Positions 45,508 through 54,920 of a stretch of 64,000 nt of DNA are shown here, piece after piece. The position numbers were made by a program, and so were the translations under genes. The stretch's first letter is position 1. Each line of letters starts with the position of its first letter. Origin of the DNA: Aquirufa antheringensis (GTDB lineage Bacteria > Bacteroidota > Bacteroidia > Cytophagales > Spirosomataceae); NCBI RefSeq assembly GCF_004307425.1, contig NZ_SEWZ01000001.1:373662-437661 (forward strand), written 5' to 3'. The notes under the pieces were generated by a model that worked only from the letters and a program-made list of their open reading frames with translations, was not told where the DNA came from and did no database searches.

Positions 45508-46898
45508 ATTTTATAGTATTGCTCCCAACCTTTTCTTGGCGGCGCTCCCACTAAAAGAGAATTCGCTAAGGAGTTGTTCGTAATTTGTTTCGTCTTGCGA
45601 TCGAATTGTAATTTCGTATTCAGTTTTTGTGCCATGACACCGAGTGAGAACACTTGGCTTAATGGACCCGCGATTTCGAAAGGAGAACGCGTCTTTTCTT
45701 GACCCATACACGCTTTCAAGAAGTTCGCATAGTGATTCGAAGGACTTGCCTGCACTTCAGGTAATTTTAAATCCTTGCCCGCATCGCCTAAAATCGAAAG
45801 CGTACTTCCGTGCGATCCACCTTTGAAGGTTAAATCCTTGCTGTAGATAATTTTGCCTGGATTTAATTTAGCGGGTTGGATTTTGCCATTGGCCGCTGGT
45901 GGAATATTCGGATCTAGTTCGTTGGTTCCATAATTCGATGGTACCGGTGGAATGTTGTTTACGCCATCATACCACGTGATATCCATCGCAGGCATATTCT
46001 TGCGCTCAGGGAATTTAAACTGAATCGTGGATGACATCGGGTAGAAGAAATTATTGTGACCATCTGCCCGTAGCATATTGATTTCTGTAGGTAAGCCTAA
46101 GTCCAAAAACTCGTGTGCCGTATCCATGATATGAGCACCCCAGTCACCCAGTGCACCTAAACCATAGTCAAACCAGCAACGCCATTGACCGTTCACAAAA
46201 TCTTTTTGGTACTCATGTGGCTGAACAACTCCTTGCCAAATATCCCAGTCTAAAGAAGAAGGAATCGATTCTGCTGCCGGAAATTTAGTGATCTTCGGAT
46301 CCCAGCTATGCCATCTACGAGGCGAATTCATGTGAGCCGTCATCGACGTCACATCCTTAATAATTCCTGCTTCTTTCCAAGCCTTGAATTGGAAGTAATT
46401 TCCTTCGGAGTGGCCTTGGTTACCCATTTGAGTGACTACTTTCGGGTGCTTGCGCGCCGCTGCCATCATCAATTCGATTTCATTAAAGGTACGCGCCATG
46501 GGTTTCTCCACAAACACGTGTTTGCCTAGACCCAGCGCCATCATCGTGATAGGGAAGTGGGAATGATCAGGAACACCAATGGAAACGGCCTCGATCTTCG
46601 ATCCCATTTTGTCAAACATCTGACGGAAATCTTGGAAGCGAGGAACATCTGGGAATTTCTCTAATACTTTTAAAGTCTGCGGAGCACCCATGTCCACATC
46701 ACAAAGGGCGACGATATTCGCTAAACCCGTGTTATATAAAGACATGACGTCTAAGCCGCCTTGGTTACCAATGCCGATACAGGCAAGATTGACTTTTTCT
46801 CCAGGTAATTTCGAAAGTATATTGGGGAAAGCTGCAGCAGCTCCTAATAGGCCGGCGTTCTTTAGGAATTCCCGGCGTGAATTTTGTAGGTTGTTCAT
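45504..46898 (-). CDS. exported Gfo/Idh/MocA-family oxidoreductase
   Basis: A 464-residue protein with a twin-arginine signal (NSRREFLKNAGLLGAAAAFP), so it is exported folded. The NAD-binding part starts VNLACIGIGNQGG near residue 36, EKPMART near residue 138 carries the lysine typical of the family, and ALGDWGAHIMDTAHEFLDLGLP near residue 247 supplies the usual active-site histidine. Members of this Bacteroidota subgroup oxidise sugars or inositols in the periplasm; substrate unknown. The start at 46898 is chosen because it places the RR signal at the N-terminus. Confidence 0.87.
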   Translation of the reverse strand: MNNLQNSRREFLKNAGLLGAAAAFPNILSKLPGEKVNLACIGIGNQGGLDVMSLYNTGLANIVALCDVDMGAPQTLKVLEKFPDVPRFQDFRQMFDKMGSKIEAVSIGVPDHSHFPITMMALGLGKHVFVEKPMARTFNEIELMMAAARKHPKVVTQMGNQGHSEGNYFQFKAWKEAGIIKDVTSMTAHMNSPRRWHSWDPKITKFPAAESIPSSLDWDIWQGVVQPHEYQKDFVNGQWRCWFDYGLGALGDWGAHIMDTAHEFLDLGLPTEINMLRADGHNNFFYPMSSTIQFKFPERKNMPAMDITWYDGVNNIPPVPSNYGTNELDPNIPPAANGKIQPAKLNPGKIIYSKDLTFKGGSHGSTLSILGDAGKDLKLPEVQASPSNHYANFLKACMGQEKTRSPFEIAGPLSQVFSLGVMAQKLNTKLQFDRKTKQITNNSLANSLLVGAPPRKGWEQYYKI

Positions 46899-46961
46899 GT
46901 GTAGGAAATAGGTTTGCAATTAAAAGCCAAAGACTTAGCTAAACTACTTGCCTCCTAAATC

Positions 46962-46994
46962 AAAAAAAAGATGAAAGAAAAATTCTTTCATCTT
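46962..46994 (-). terminator. terminator downstream of the WYL regulator
   Basis: AAGATGAAAGAA and TTCTTTCATCTT form a perfect 12-bp stem with a three-base loop; on the minus strand it is followed by eight T. It lies 90 bp past the WYL stop. Confidence 0.85.
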
Positions 46995-47083
46995 GATGCA
47001 CACCAAACCACTAATTGATTTTGTAATAAGCGAAGGTAGGTCTATTTCTCGGTTATCAAACACCGGTCTATCAGATTATCAGT

Positions 47084-48130
47084 TTATTGATAAAGTGATA
47101 GGGCTATCGCTAAAGTTGCGTGCATCTTTTCTCGTAAATATGCAGGTTCAATTACCTGTAATTCAGTGGAATAGCGCAGTAGAAAGTTTTCTAATTCCTG
47201 ATTAATTTCTAAGGACAAGGTAAAATGATGGGCGTCTAGTATTTTTTGGGAGGAGTGGATGGGGTATTTAGTCACATACTCTTTTATCCACGAGTTTTCT
47301 TGCACTTGTATCAGGATACGCTCGGCGGCGCTAACACCCCTGAATAGCCCTAAGCTATTTTTAAAGAAATCAGAGGGGCGGAAATCAGGATGAATTCGGG
47401 TTTTATGGAGTGTCTGACTGAGGCGAAGGGATTCGATTCGATCTAACGCAAAGAGCCGAAGTTTATCTAGCGAAATGTTTGTTTGTAAGTCAGATATCTC
47501 TTGAAAAACTACATACCAGCCGGTATACCAGCCATTATTGTATTCCTTTATCAGCAAGGGGAGCCCAGTGATGGTTTTTGCTTTAGAGGTGGCCGCTAAG
47601 CCTTTGTGTGAAATTTCAATTAATCTCTTTCCTGCGATAGCGTCTACCAGAAATTTGAGGTGTTCTGATCCGGAGCGATCCCCCTCGTTAATTAATTCGA
47701 TGGCTGGCCAGTTCGCCAGTTCTTCGTGTTTTAGGAGGTTGTTTTCCAAAGAGATCGCCCGCAACTTATTCACTATCCCATTCCCATTTCCACCCGTAAA
47801 TAAATGTTTGTTGAAATCGATGATGGAGGCGATTTGGTCTAGTTCTTTATCTGAGAAAGAAGGAAAGGCGCTGATGTCATCGCGGATATAGTAAAAGCGG
47901 TTTTCTGATTTAGAATAGCGAATTAAGTCGCCCTCCGACTCTTCTAGGCTGGGATAACGTTCCGCTAGTTTTTCTTTCAACGCTTTTAGGTCGCGGCTGA
48001 AACTGCGTTCGCTATAGCTGAGTTGGTCAAAATGTTCCGTGAAATAATCACTCACCGTTGCCGCGCGCAAAGGAAAAGTCTTTCGCAGAAATAGGTTATT
48101 CAGTTCTTTGAGACGATCTGTTGTATTCAT
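47084..48130 (-). CDS. WYL-domain transcription regulator
   Basis: A 348-residue regulator. The N-terminal 70 residues form a winged HTH of the DeoR/YafY kind (RLKELNNLFLRKTFPLRAATVSDYF, SERSFSRDLKALKEKLAERY). The WYL domain covers about residues 150-250, with ITGLPLLIKEYNNGWYTGWYVVF as the core and LFALDRIESLRLS behind; a WCX-like C-terminal region follows. WYL regulators bind nucleic acid or small ligands. An inverted repeat 26 bp upstream of its start, shared with the divergent small gene at 48218, is a candidate operator. Confidence 0.88.
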   Translation of the reverse strand: MNTTDRLKELNNLFLRKTFPLRAATVSDYFTEHFDQLSYSERSFSRDLKALKEKLAERYPSLEESEGDLIRYSKSENRFYYIRDDISAFPSFSDKELDQIASIIDFNKHLFTGGNGNGIVNKLRAISLENNLLKHEELANWPAIELINEGDRSGSEHLKFLVDAIAGKRLIEISHKGLAATSKAKTITGLPLLIKEYNNGWYTGWYVVFQEISDLQTNISLDKLRLFALDRIESLRLSQTLHKTRIHPDFRPSDFFKNSLGLFRGVSAAERILIQVQENSWIKEYVTKYPIHSSQKILDAHHFTLSLEINQELENFLLRYSTELQVIEPAYLREKMHATLAIALSLYQ

Positions 48131-48155
48131 CAGAGGCGAATCTAGTAAATTCTTT

Positions 48156-48182
48156 GTAGTACGCCAACTTTTGGCGAACTAC
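48156..48182. promoter_or_regulatory. candidate operator between WYL regulator and divergent gene
   Basis: GTAGTACGCCAA (48156-48167), three bases, TTGGCGAACTAC (48171-48182): an inverted repeat of 12-base arms with one mismatch in the only promoter region of two divergent genes. Confidence 0.6.
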
Positions 48183-48217
48183 TGACGCAATTTTGGGTAT
48201 TCAAAAACGAAAACAAC

Positions 48218-48499
48218 ATGAAAAATATCAAAACATTACTCGTATTACCTTTCTTCTTTTATGCCACAGAAGGTTATTTGAAAGCATTCAAAGTCTCTCC
48301 TGCAAAACTTCCTGCAGCCCTTTTTGTCATCTGTAATTTCCTGCTTTGCTTGGGTTTAATCATGGCAGACTTTCAATTATTCGGAAATTCAGATGCGGAT
48401 GGATGGTATACGCAAGCGGTTTTAGTGGAAGTGCTTTACTTAGCCGGGGGTGAGGGCTTGAACTTGTTCTCGGAGTTAGAGGTAGTAGAGACGCGTTAG
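48218..48499 (+). CDS. 93-residue membrane protein, unknown
   Basis: A small protein with two hydrophobic stretches (TLLVLPFFFYATEGYL and ALFVICNFLLCLGLIM) and an acidic C-terminus. I do not recognise a family. It is divergent from the WYL regulator with the inverted-repeat operator between them, so it is the most likely target of that regulator. Its stop and that of the convergent porP gene overlap inside the loop of an ACGCGT hairpin. Confidence 0.55.
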   Translation: MKNIKTLLVLPFFFYATEGYLKAFKVSPAKLPAALFVICNFLLCLGLIMADFQLFGNSDADGWYTQAVLVEVLYLAGGEGLNLFSELEVVETR

Positions 48500-48508
48500 T
48501 TGACGCGT
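48491..48508. terminator. short hairpin at overlapping convergent stops
   Basis: ACGCGT, loop TAGTTG, ACGCGT. Both stop codons (TAG on plus, TAA on minus) use loop bases. There is no T-run, so termination is uncertain. Confidence 0.4.
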
Positions 48509-49380
48509 TCGAATTGGAACTTTAACACGAATTCGTGGGTCTGATTCGTAATTTTAGAAATCGTGTTTGTAGGCATCTCGTATTGGTAGCCTAAGTAAAC
48601 GGTGGGACTAAATTGAACACCTAGGTTAATGCCGATAGCGTTTTCATTTCGATAGCCAAAACCCACATCGAGTAATTCATAAAACGATCCGGTCAAGTTA
48701 ATGTCATAACTCAAGGGTAGGTCAGCTGCCGCGCGCACAATGGCATTTGTATGAATACTAACGGCTTGACTTAAAACTTGTTTTTTGCCTATCATACCAT
48801 AATAGAAGGAGGCGTCTTTGTATTTCCCGTTTTGGAGGCCAAAATCATTCCAAAGCATCCTTGGTTGAGAAATACTCACATAGAACTTATCTTCTTTCGC
48901 CAGGCGAATCCCCCAGCCTGAATTGATCTGTAAACCGGTAGAATAATTTTGCGTAAATAACTCATCTGTTTGATCTAATAAACTCAGTCCCGCAAAGTCC
49001 AAAGCTAAATTAGTCACCCCCACGCGAATCCCACCTGAGAGCGCCCATTTTTCATTAATCAAGGAGTGATAGGCAAAATCGCTGTTCACTGAAGTCGCTT
49101 TCACAGGGCCTAATTGATCCAGAAATGCCGTGAATCCCACGCCCATTTTCTCTCCCCAATTAAAGTTTCCCATCAGGGCAGTGGTGACGGGTGTCCCCGG
49201 CATCGAAGTCCATTGGTTGCGGTTTACGAGAATGATTTCGTTCTTATCGCTAGCTCCTACGAACGTAGGGTTTATGATTTGTGGGTACAATCGAAATAAG
49301 GAGAATACAGGGTCAGTCTGGGCCTTTATTTGGCCAGCTAAAACTAACAAACACCCTAAAATCACAATCCGTAATTTCAT
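48496..49380 (-). CDS. PorP/SprF-family type IX secretion membrane protein
   Basis: A 294-residue outer-membrane beta-barrel protein with signal peptide MKLRIVILGCLLVLAGQIKAQ. The early block QTDPVFSLFRLYPQIINPTFVGASDKNEIILVNRNQW and the GNFNWGEKMGVGFTAFLDQ block are typical of PorP/SprF, which help deliver or anchor particular type IX secretion cargo. It starts directly after the stop of the giant adhesin gene (TAAATG), so it is very likely the dedicated partner of that adhesin. Confidence 0.92.
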   Translation of the reverse strand: MKLRIVILGCLLVLAGQIKAQTDPVFSLFRLYPQIINPTFVGASDKNEIILVNRNQWTSMPGTPVTTALMGNFNWGEKMGVGFTAFLDQLGPVKATSVNSDFAYHSLINEKWALSGGIRVGVTNLALDFAGLSLLDQTDELFTQNYSTGLQINSGWGIRLAKEDKFYVSISQPRMLWNDFGLQNGKYKDASFYYGMIGKKQVLSQAVSIHTNAIVRAAADLPLSYDINLTGSFYELLDVGFGYRNENAIGINLGVQFSPTVYLGYQYEMPTNTISKITNQTHEFVLKFQFERVN

Positions 49381-52300
49381 TTATTTCTTCAAACGATTGA
49401 TGTAAATATAAGTAGAAACGCGAGGTCTCACGTCATTATAGTCTAAAATATAGAAATATACGCCGTCAGGTAATAGACCATCTCCCGCTAAAATCGGATT
49501 CCCTCGGTTCGTTTCACCGCCCCAATTATTGCCATAATCTTTTGCTTCGAATACGATATTTCCACCTCGATCTAGGACCGTTAAGGTATTAGGCGTCGTA
49601 CGCATGACGCCTGGAATGACTAAATAATCATTTTTACCATCTCCATTCGGCGAAATCCCTTGGAAGGCCACCGGGTCACAGGCATCTGGGTCAATGCGGT
49701 TATCCACCCCGTCATGATCGCAATCAGGTAGGCCGCCATAATTCAAATCATTTTCCCATTCGTCTTTGATTTCATCCCCATCGGAATCTAAATCATTGTA
49801 ATCTGGAAGCCCGTCTTTATCTGTATCCACCGGATTATTTCGATCACCACCTATCTCCACGATATCCGTGTAACCATCTTTGTCCGTGTCATAATTCACA
49901 TCTTCTAACACCGTAATCGTCGTGCTGTCCAGGCCAGGCCCAGTGGAATTCGTTGCCGTAATAATATAGGTTCTAGGTTTCGCTGGCCAAGTAGGCGTGC
50001 CAGAAATGAGACCCGTTTTTGCGTCAAAACTTAGCCCTGCCGGCAATAAAGAATCGATCGCGAAAACATCGACAATTCCTACAACGACCGGCTTGAAGCT
50101 CACAGCTACACCTTGTTTGAATACCCCAGTTGCAGGGTAATCGATCTCAGGGAAGGCGATTAAGACTTTAATTGAAATCGTAAAGGTGTCGTATCCCGTT
50201 GAATTAGTGGCCGTAATCACATAATCCGTAAAGTCTTGTGCTTTCGTAGGCGTTCCCGTAATGGATCCTGTCAAAGGATTCAATGTTAAACCAGCCGGCA
50301 GCGGTTTGTCTACCGTATAGACCGTTGGATTTCCCTGAACACTCGGGTTCAACGCACTGATTTTAATCTTCTCAATATAGGTCTGAGGAGTGGTATAATT
50401 CAAACTGCTCGGACGCGGAATAACCGTGGCAATCCGAATAGTGTCCGTAGTAGCGGCGGTGCTATTCGTAATGGTGACCACATAGGTAGTAGGCGGACTT
50501 AAAACGGTAGGTGTACCTGAAATGATTCCGGTGGCAGGATCGAATACTAATCCAGTAGGCAATGGCCGGTTTATCACAATACTTCCCACGACACCTTTGA
50601 TAACAGGGATTAAATCCGCGTTCGTTTTCCCTGGGAAAAATAAGTCAACGCCAGTATATACCGGATTAATTTGCGATCCTAGCATAGGCTCTGGATACGT
50701 AATATGGGGTCTTGCGATTAATACCGTGATCACAAGTCGTGCCCTGGCAGATCCCGTCGTATTAGTAGCCGTTACCCAGTATTCCGTTAATGGAATCGCC
50801 TTCGTAGGAGTCCCAGATATAACCCCTGTGATCGGATTAAGCGTCAAACCATCCGGCAACGCTTTGTCAATCGTATACGTATCTACTTTTCCGGTCACGC
50901 TTGGATTTAACGGAGTGATGGGCACTTCCTCCTCATAAATGACAGGAGTGGCGTAGGAAAGATTTTTAGGCTGAGCAATTAATACTTCTAAGTCCAAAGG
51001 AGCAGAGGTAGACCCCGTCGAATTGGAGGCCGTTACGATATAGCGTATAAGTCCCGTGAAGACGCTCGGTTTACCCGTAATTTCTCCCGTCGCATTGTTG
51101 AATGTGAGCCCTAAAGGCAAAGGTTTGTCTATCGTGAAGGCAGTCGCTAAACCGGAATAGGTCGGTCTAACCGGTGCTAACGTACTATCTTGTATTAATC
51201 GAGTGGGACTGAAGTAGGCCAAATTAGACGGCGGCGCAATCACCACCGAAATGTCAATACTCGCCGTCGCCGATCCCGTGCTATTTCTAGCCGTGATCAC
51301 ATAGGTCTGCATCGAACTTAAAGCCGTGGGAATTCCACTGATGATTCCCGTAGTCGAACTAAAGGAAAGCCCTGCAGGAAGCGTGCGGTCGATGGAATAA
51401 GTCGCTACGGTTCCGGAAACGGATGGAGCGATATCGGGGATGAGAAAGTCTTGATACAAGACTTTTGGGGTTGCATAGACCAGATTTCTTGGTCTCGCAA
51501 TCAACACCGTCATCACCACATTCGTCGAGGTAGATCCCGTCGAATTCGTCGCGGTAACCACATAGGTTGTGGTCGGTTTTGCCAAAGTAGGTATGCCAAA
51601 AATCCGTCCCGTCGTCACATCTAAAAGTAAACCATCTGGTAGTGCCGGAGCGACGGAATAAGAGGCAACATAACCAGTTACCGTAGGATTCAGAGGGCTG
51701 ATGTCAACCCCTTCTTCATATACATTAGGGGTATTATAAGACAAGCCAGTAGGCGCTGGAATTAATACCGTGATAGGAAGTGCATACGAACTTGACCCCG
51801 CCACATTTGTGGCAGTAATCGTAAATATAGTTCTAGGAATTGCTTGCGTAGGCGTCCCCGAAATCCTTCCCGTATTCGTATCGAAACTGAGTCCATCTGG
51901 AAGTTGTTTGTCGATCGAATATGACGCCACAAAACCCGTCACCGTAGGACTTAAGGTACTGATCGCTGTGCCTGTAAAATAGGTAGGAGGGTTCACGTAG
52001 GTCAAATTCGTAGGCGGCGGAATGGTGACCGTAATATCCACTACTGCGGTTCCTGTTCCCGTCGTGTTCGTCGCCGTAATCGTATAGGGGGTTCTAGTTG
52101 ATTGAACCGTCGCCGCCCCTGAAATGATTCCCGTACTCGTGTCAAAATTCAAGCCAGCCGGTAATCCAGGACTGATCGCAAAAGAGTTAACAACCGTTCC
52201 ATTTTTGTTTGGAACTAACGGATTAATAGCCACCGTCTCATAAAACACATTAGGTGTCGTGTAGGAGATTTGTGGGCGGGCGATGAGGACGGTGATGGAA

Positions 52301-54864
52301 GTGGTGGCGGTGGTGAAGCCGGTAGTGTTTCTAGCCGTAATCGTGTAAGTCGCACTAGGACTAGCAATGGTAGGAGTTCCATTTATTTGTCCATTCCCTG
52401 GATTGAAATTGATTCCTAGAGGTAGTGTTGGATATATTTCGTAGGTATCCGGACTTCCCGCAATTCCTGGGTTTATACCAGAAATAGGAACACGCTCTTC
52501 AAATATGAGAGGGTTGGGGTAAGTTAAGCTTGATGGAGCCGCGATTTTTACACTAATGGTTATGGGAGCTGTGACGAAATCCGTTGAATTAGTGGCACGG
52601 ATGATATAAACGGTACTAGGCGTAACTGCCGTAGGTGTTCCCGTAATTTCTCCTGTCGCGGGGTTAATATTTAGTCCTGCAGGTAAACTTGCAGCCGTAA
52701 AGGTGATCCCGGTTCCAGAAATACTAGGTGTTATGCCTGCAATAGGTGTTCCTTGGGTGAATTCGTGCGGGGAAGAATAGCTAAATCCACTTGGAGGTGG
52801 AATGACTACACGAATGCTGGTAGTGAAAATGATGGATGAAGTGCTGTTTTCAGCAGTGATTGTGTAGGTAATCGGCCCACTTAAAACAGAAGGGAATCCT
52901 CCGATTTCGCCAGTTGTTTGATCAAAAGTAAGTAGCCCGGGTAAAGTGGGGCTGATGGTATACCTCGAAACGGTTCCGGTTATGGTGGTGGGAGGAATGG
53001 GGGTAAATGCTGTGTTTAAATAAAGTGTTATAGGGTTAGGGTAACTCAAATTACTTGGAGCCGGTATTACTACATCAAAAGAGATGGTTTGGGTGAAATC
53101 TCCATTGGCATTCGATCCTTTTATTACATAAGAATTAAAGCCAGTAGTTTGAGTAGGTGTGCCTGAAATTATACCGGTCGCCGGGTCTAAAGTTAAACCA
53201 CCAGGCAAGGGAGTTGTTGTAGTGTAGGTGCCTACTATTCCTCCTGTTGCAGCTTTTACTGGAGAAATCGGGGTAATAGGGGAACCTATAAAAAGTCTAT
53301 TAGGGGCTGTGTATGTGAAATTTGGAGGGGCAATTATAACTGCAATACTAATAGGCGAGTCTGTAAAGCTGGTAGAGTTAGTTGCTCTAATCGTATATTG
53401 AGTAGTGGGACTAGGCACTTGGGGTGTGCCTGAAATTTCCCCAGTTGCAGAATCGATAATTAAACCAGCAGGTAGAGTAGAACCTGGTGCCATACTAAAG
53501 GTGACTCCTGCACCCGAGACCGTTGGTCTAAAAGGTGTAATAGGTGTGTATTGTTGAAATGTATAAGAATTTGTAGGAAAGGATAAGCCAGTAGGAGGAG
53601 GGATGTTAACCGTAAAAACTACTGTCGCTTTTGTGAATCCTTGACTATTGCTACCAGTAACCTCAACAGTCACTGGGTTGGAATTTAAGGTCGTAGGTGT
53701 TCCATAAATATCACCTGTATACTGGTCGATAAACATTCCAGGAGGAAGAGTCCCGCTACTGATACTAAACGTTTCAAAATAACCGATAGCGCTGGCAATT
53801 GGGACTAGATTCTGTTGATTAACGATGAGTTTTACAGGAGTATTATAGCTTAAAAATTCAGGAGCAGCTAGATTGATTTGGACAGTGGCGGTATAGTTGT
53901 TTGAAACACAGCCTGTCGTTGTATTTTTTACATTGACACTGAAATCATAGCTTCCTATTTGGCCAAATGGGATATTTACTGTCAAGGAAGAACCTCCCAT
54001 CTCTCCGTTTGAAATGGGCTGAAATCCATTCATGTTGATGGCAGTAACAGAAAACCGAGATGGGCTATTAGTAGGAGAGCCATATGGTATAGTAAATGAT
54101 CTATTATTCGACGTGATAGCGGGTACTGCCCCTGGATTAATGGAAGGAAGAGGGTTGACAATAACTGTTATTGGATTACTTTCAGAACTTATTATTCCAC
54201 CAATAGTGGATTTAGCGGTATATACTCCTGCTTCAGTAACTGTTAAGGTTTGTCCTGTAGTAGGTAGTAGTGTAGTACCTTTATACCAAGTAATGTTTCC
54301 ACTTAAATTAGAAGTTAATGTGGTGGAGCTTCCGGCGCAAATGGCTTCAGTTCCTTTATTTTCCCATAACTCAAATGTTAGGGTGCCATTGTTGTTTGTA
54401 TCTCCATCTGTAAAACTATATTTCGAACCTCCGGCCCACAATCCAATATAGTATTCATAAATATTGTCAGTTGCATATCCAACAGGAAAATTGGGTGTGG
54501 GTGGGCACACTCCCATTAATTTCCAAGTTGCTTCTGTACAAGATGAATTTAAAACTGGGGAATCAGTTCCGATCGGATTGGCAATATTGGAATTATAATA
54601 GGCCGCATCCATGTAGAGTGCTGTAGATGCAGCATTCGTACCAAAAGTCCCCCTTACTCTAAGTTTGTAATAATATCCGGCAACAGTAGAAGAAGAAATT
54701 TGGCTTGAAGTACCAAAATTTGATCTCATATTTTTGAGGTCTGAACCTATCTGAAACCATTTTGAATTATCTGTATTCCCCGAAATCATAGGTGCTGGAC
54801 TCACCGATTGGGCGCGCGCTATGAATTGGATAAACAGAAACAAGTAGAGAAATAATTTTCTCAT
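49381..54864 (-). CDS. giant Ig-repeat adhesin with CHU_C type IX secretion signal
   Basis: A 1827-residue exported protein (signal MRKLFLYLFLFIQFIARAQ). After a ~330-residue N-terminal region come about 15 tandem units of roughly 86-89 residues of the putative-Ig (He_PIG) type; each has LPxGLxFxxxTGxISGTPT and TYxITATNSTG. Units differ in DNA but share protein pattern. Near residues 1660-1730 a calcium-binding thrombospondin-3-like run follows (DTDKDGYTD, DTDKDGLPDYNDLDSDGDE), and the last ~90 residues are the gliding-motility C-terminal domain (GISPNGDGKNDYLVIPG), a type B sorting signal. It should be a surface or secreted adhesin. The start at 54864 gives the signal peptide; the frame continues to 54936 without a better start. 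Confidence 0.92.
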   Translation of the reverse strand: MRKLFLYLFLFIQFIARAQSVSPAPMISGNTDNSKWFQIGSDLKNMRSNFGTSSQISSSTVAGYYYKLRVRGTFGTNAASTALYMDAAYYNSNIANPIGTDSPVLNSSCTEATWKLMGVCPPTPNFPVGYATDNIYEYYIGLWAGGSKYSFTDGDTNNNGTLTFELWENKGTEAICAGSSTTLTSNLSGNITWYKGTTLLPTTGQTLTVTEAGVYTAKSTIGGIISSESNPITVIVNPLPSINPGAVPAITSNNRSFTIPYGSPTNSPSRFSVTAINMNGFQPISNGEMGGSSLTVNIPFGQIGSYDFSVNVKNTTTGCVSNNYTATVQINLAAPEFLSYNTPVKLIVNQQNLVPIASAIGYFETFSISSGTLPPGMFIDQYTGDIYGTPTTLNSNPVTVEVTGSNSQGFTKATVVFTVNIPPPTGLSFPTNSYTFQQYTPITPFRPTVSGAGVTFSMAPGSTLPAGLIIDSATGEISGTPQVPSPTTQYTIRATNSTSFTDSPISIAVIIAPPNFTYTAPNRLFIGSPITPISPVKAATGGIVGTYTTTTPLPGGLTLDPATGIISGTPTQTTGFNSYVIKGSNANGDFTQTISFDVVIPAPSNLSYPNPITLYLNTAFTPIPPTTITGTVSRYTISPTLPGLLTFDQTTGEIGGFPSVLSGPITYTITAENSTSSIIFTTSIRVVIPPPSGFSYSSPHEFTQGTPIAGITPSISGTGITFTAASLPAGLNINPATGEITGTPTAVTPSTVYIIRATNSTDFVTAPITISVKIAAPSSLTYPNPLIFEERVPISGINPGIAGSPDTYEIYPTLPLGINFNPGNGQINGTPTIASPSATYTITARNTTGFTTATTSITVLIARPQISYTTPNVFYETVAINPLVPNKNGTVVNSFAISPGLPAGLNFDTSTGIISGAATVQSTRTPYTITATNTTGTGTAVVDITVTIPPPTNLTYVNPPTYFTGTAISTLSPTVTGFVASYSIDKQLPDGLSFDTNTGRISGTPTQAIPRTIFTITATNVAGSSSYALPITVLIPAPTGLSYNTPNVYEEGVDISPLNPTVTGYVASYSVAPALPDGLLLDVTTGRIFGIPTLAKPTTTYVVTATNSTGSTSTNVVMTVLIARPRNLVYATPKVLYQDFLIPDIAPSVSGTVATYSIDRTLPAGLSFSSTTGIISGIPTALSSMQTYVITARNSTGSATASIDISVVIAPPSNLAYFSPTRLIQDSTLAPVRPTYSGLATAFTIDKPLPLGLTFNNATGEITGKPSVFTGLIRYIVTASNSTGSTSAPLDLEVLIAQPKNLSYATPVIYEEEVPITPLNPSVTGKVDTYTIDKALPDGLTLNPITGVISGTPTKAIPLTEYWVTATNTTGSARARLVITVLIARPHITYPEPMLGSQINPVYTGVDLFFPGKTNADLIPVIKGVVGSIVINRPLPTGLVFDPATGIISGTPTVLSPPTTYVVTITNSTAATTDTIRIATVIPRPSSLNYTTPQTYIEKIKISALNPSVQGNPTVYTVDKPLPAGLTLNPLTGSITGTPTKAQDFTDYVITATNSTGYDTFTISIKVLIAFPEIDYPATGVFKQGVAVSFKPVVVGIVDVFAIDSLLPAGLSFDAKTGLISGTPTWPAKPRTYIITATNSTGPGLDSTTITVLEDVNYDTDKDGYTDIVEIGGDRNNPVDTDKDGLPDYNDLDSDGDEIKDEWENDLNYGGLPDCDHDGVDNRIDPDACDPVAFQGISPNGDGKNDYLVIPGVMRTTPNTLTVLDRGGNIVFEAKDYGNNWGGETNRGNPILAGDGLLPDGVYFYILDYNDVRPRVSTYIYINRLKK

Positions 54865-54920
54865 GTATGATTTTAAGAACAGATAATTACTAAAATTAAG
54901 GAAAATAAATGGTTTGCGTT

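Noticed and set aside
46993-47205. 70-residue plus-strand frame after the terminator
   Set aside because: It runs into the 3' part of the WYL gene on the other strand, and its sequence shows no domain.
50522-50938. Plus-strand frames antisense to the adhesin (also 51770-51982 and 54032-54451)
   Set aside because: They are mirror products of the low-complexity Thr/Ser/Pro/Gly codons and have no start context or family features.
49900-53900. Regularly spaced repeats that could suggest a CRISPR or tandem DNA array
   Set aside because: The repetition is at protein level within one long reading frame (Ig-type units of about 260 bp); repeats differ in DNA and there are no short identical repeats with unique spacers.
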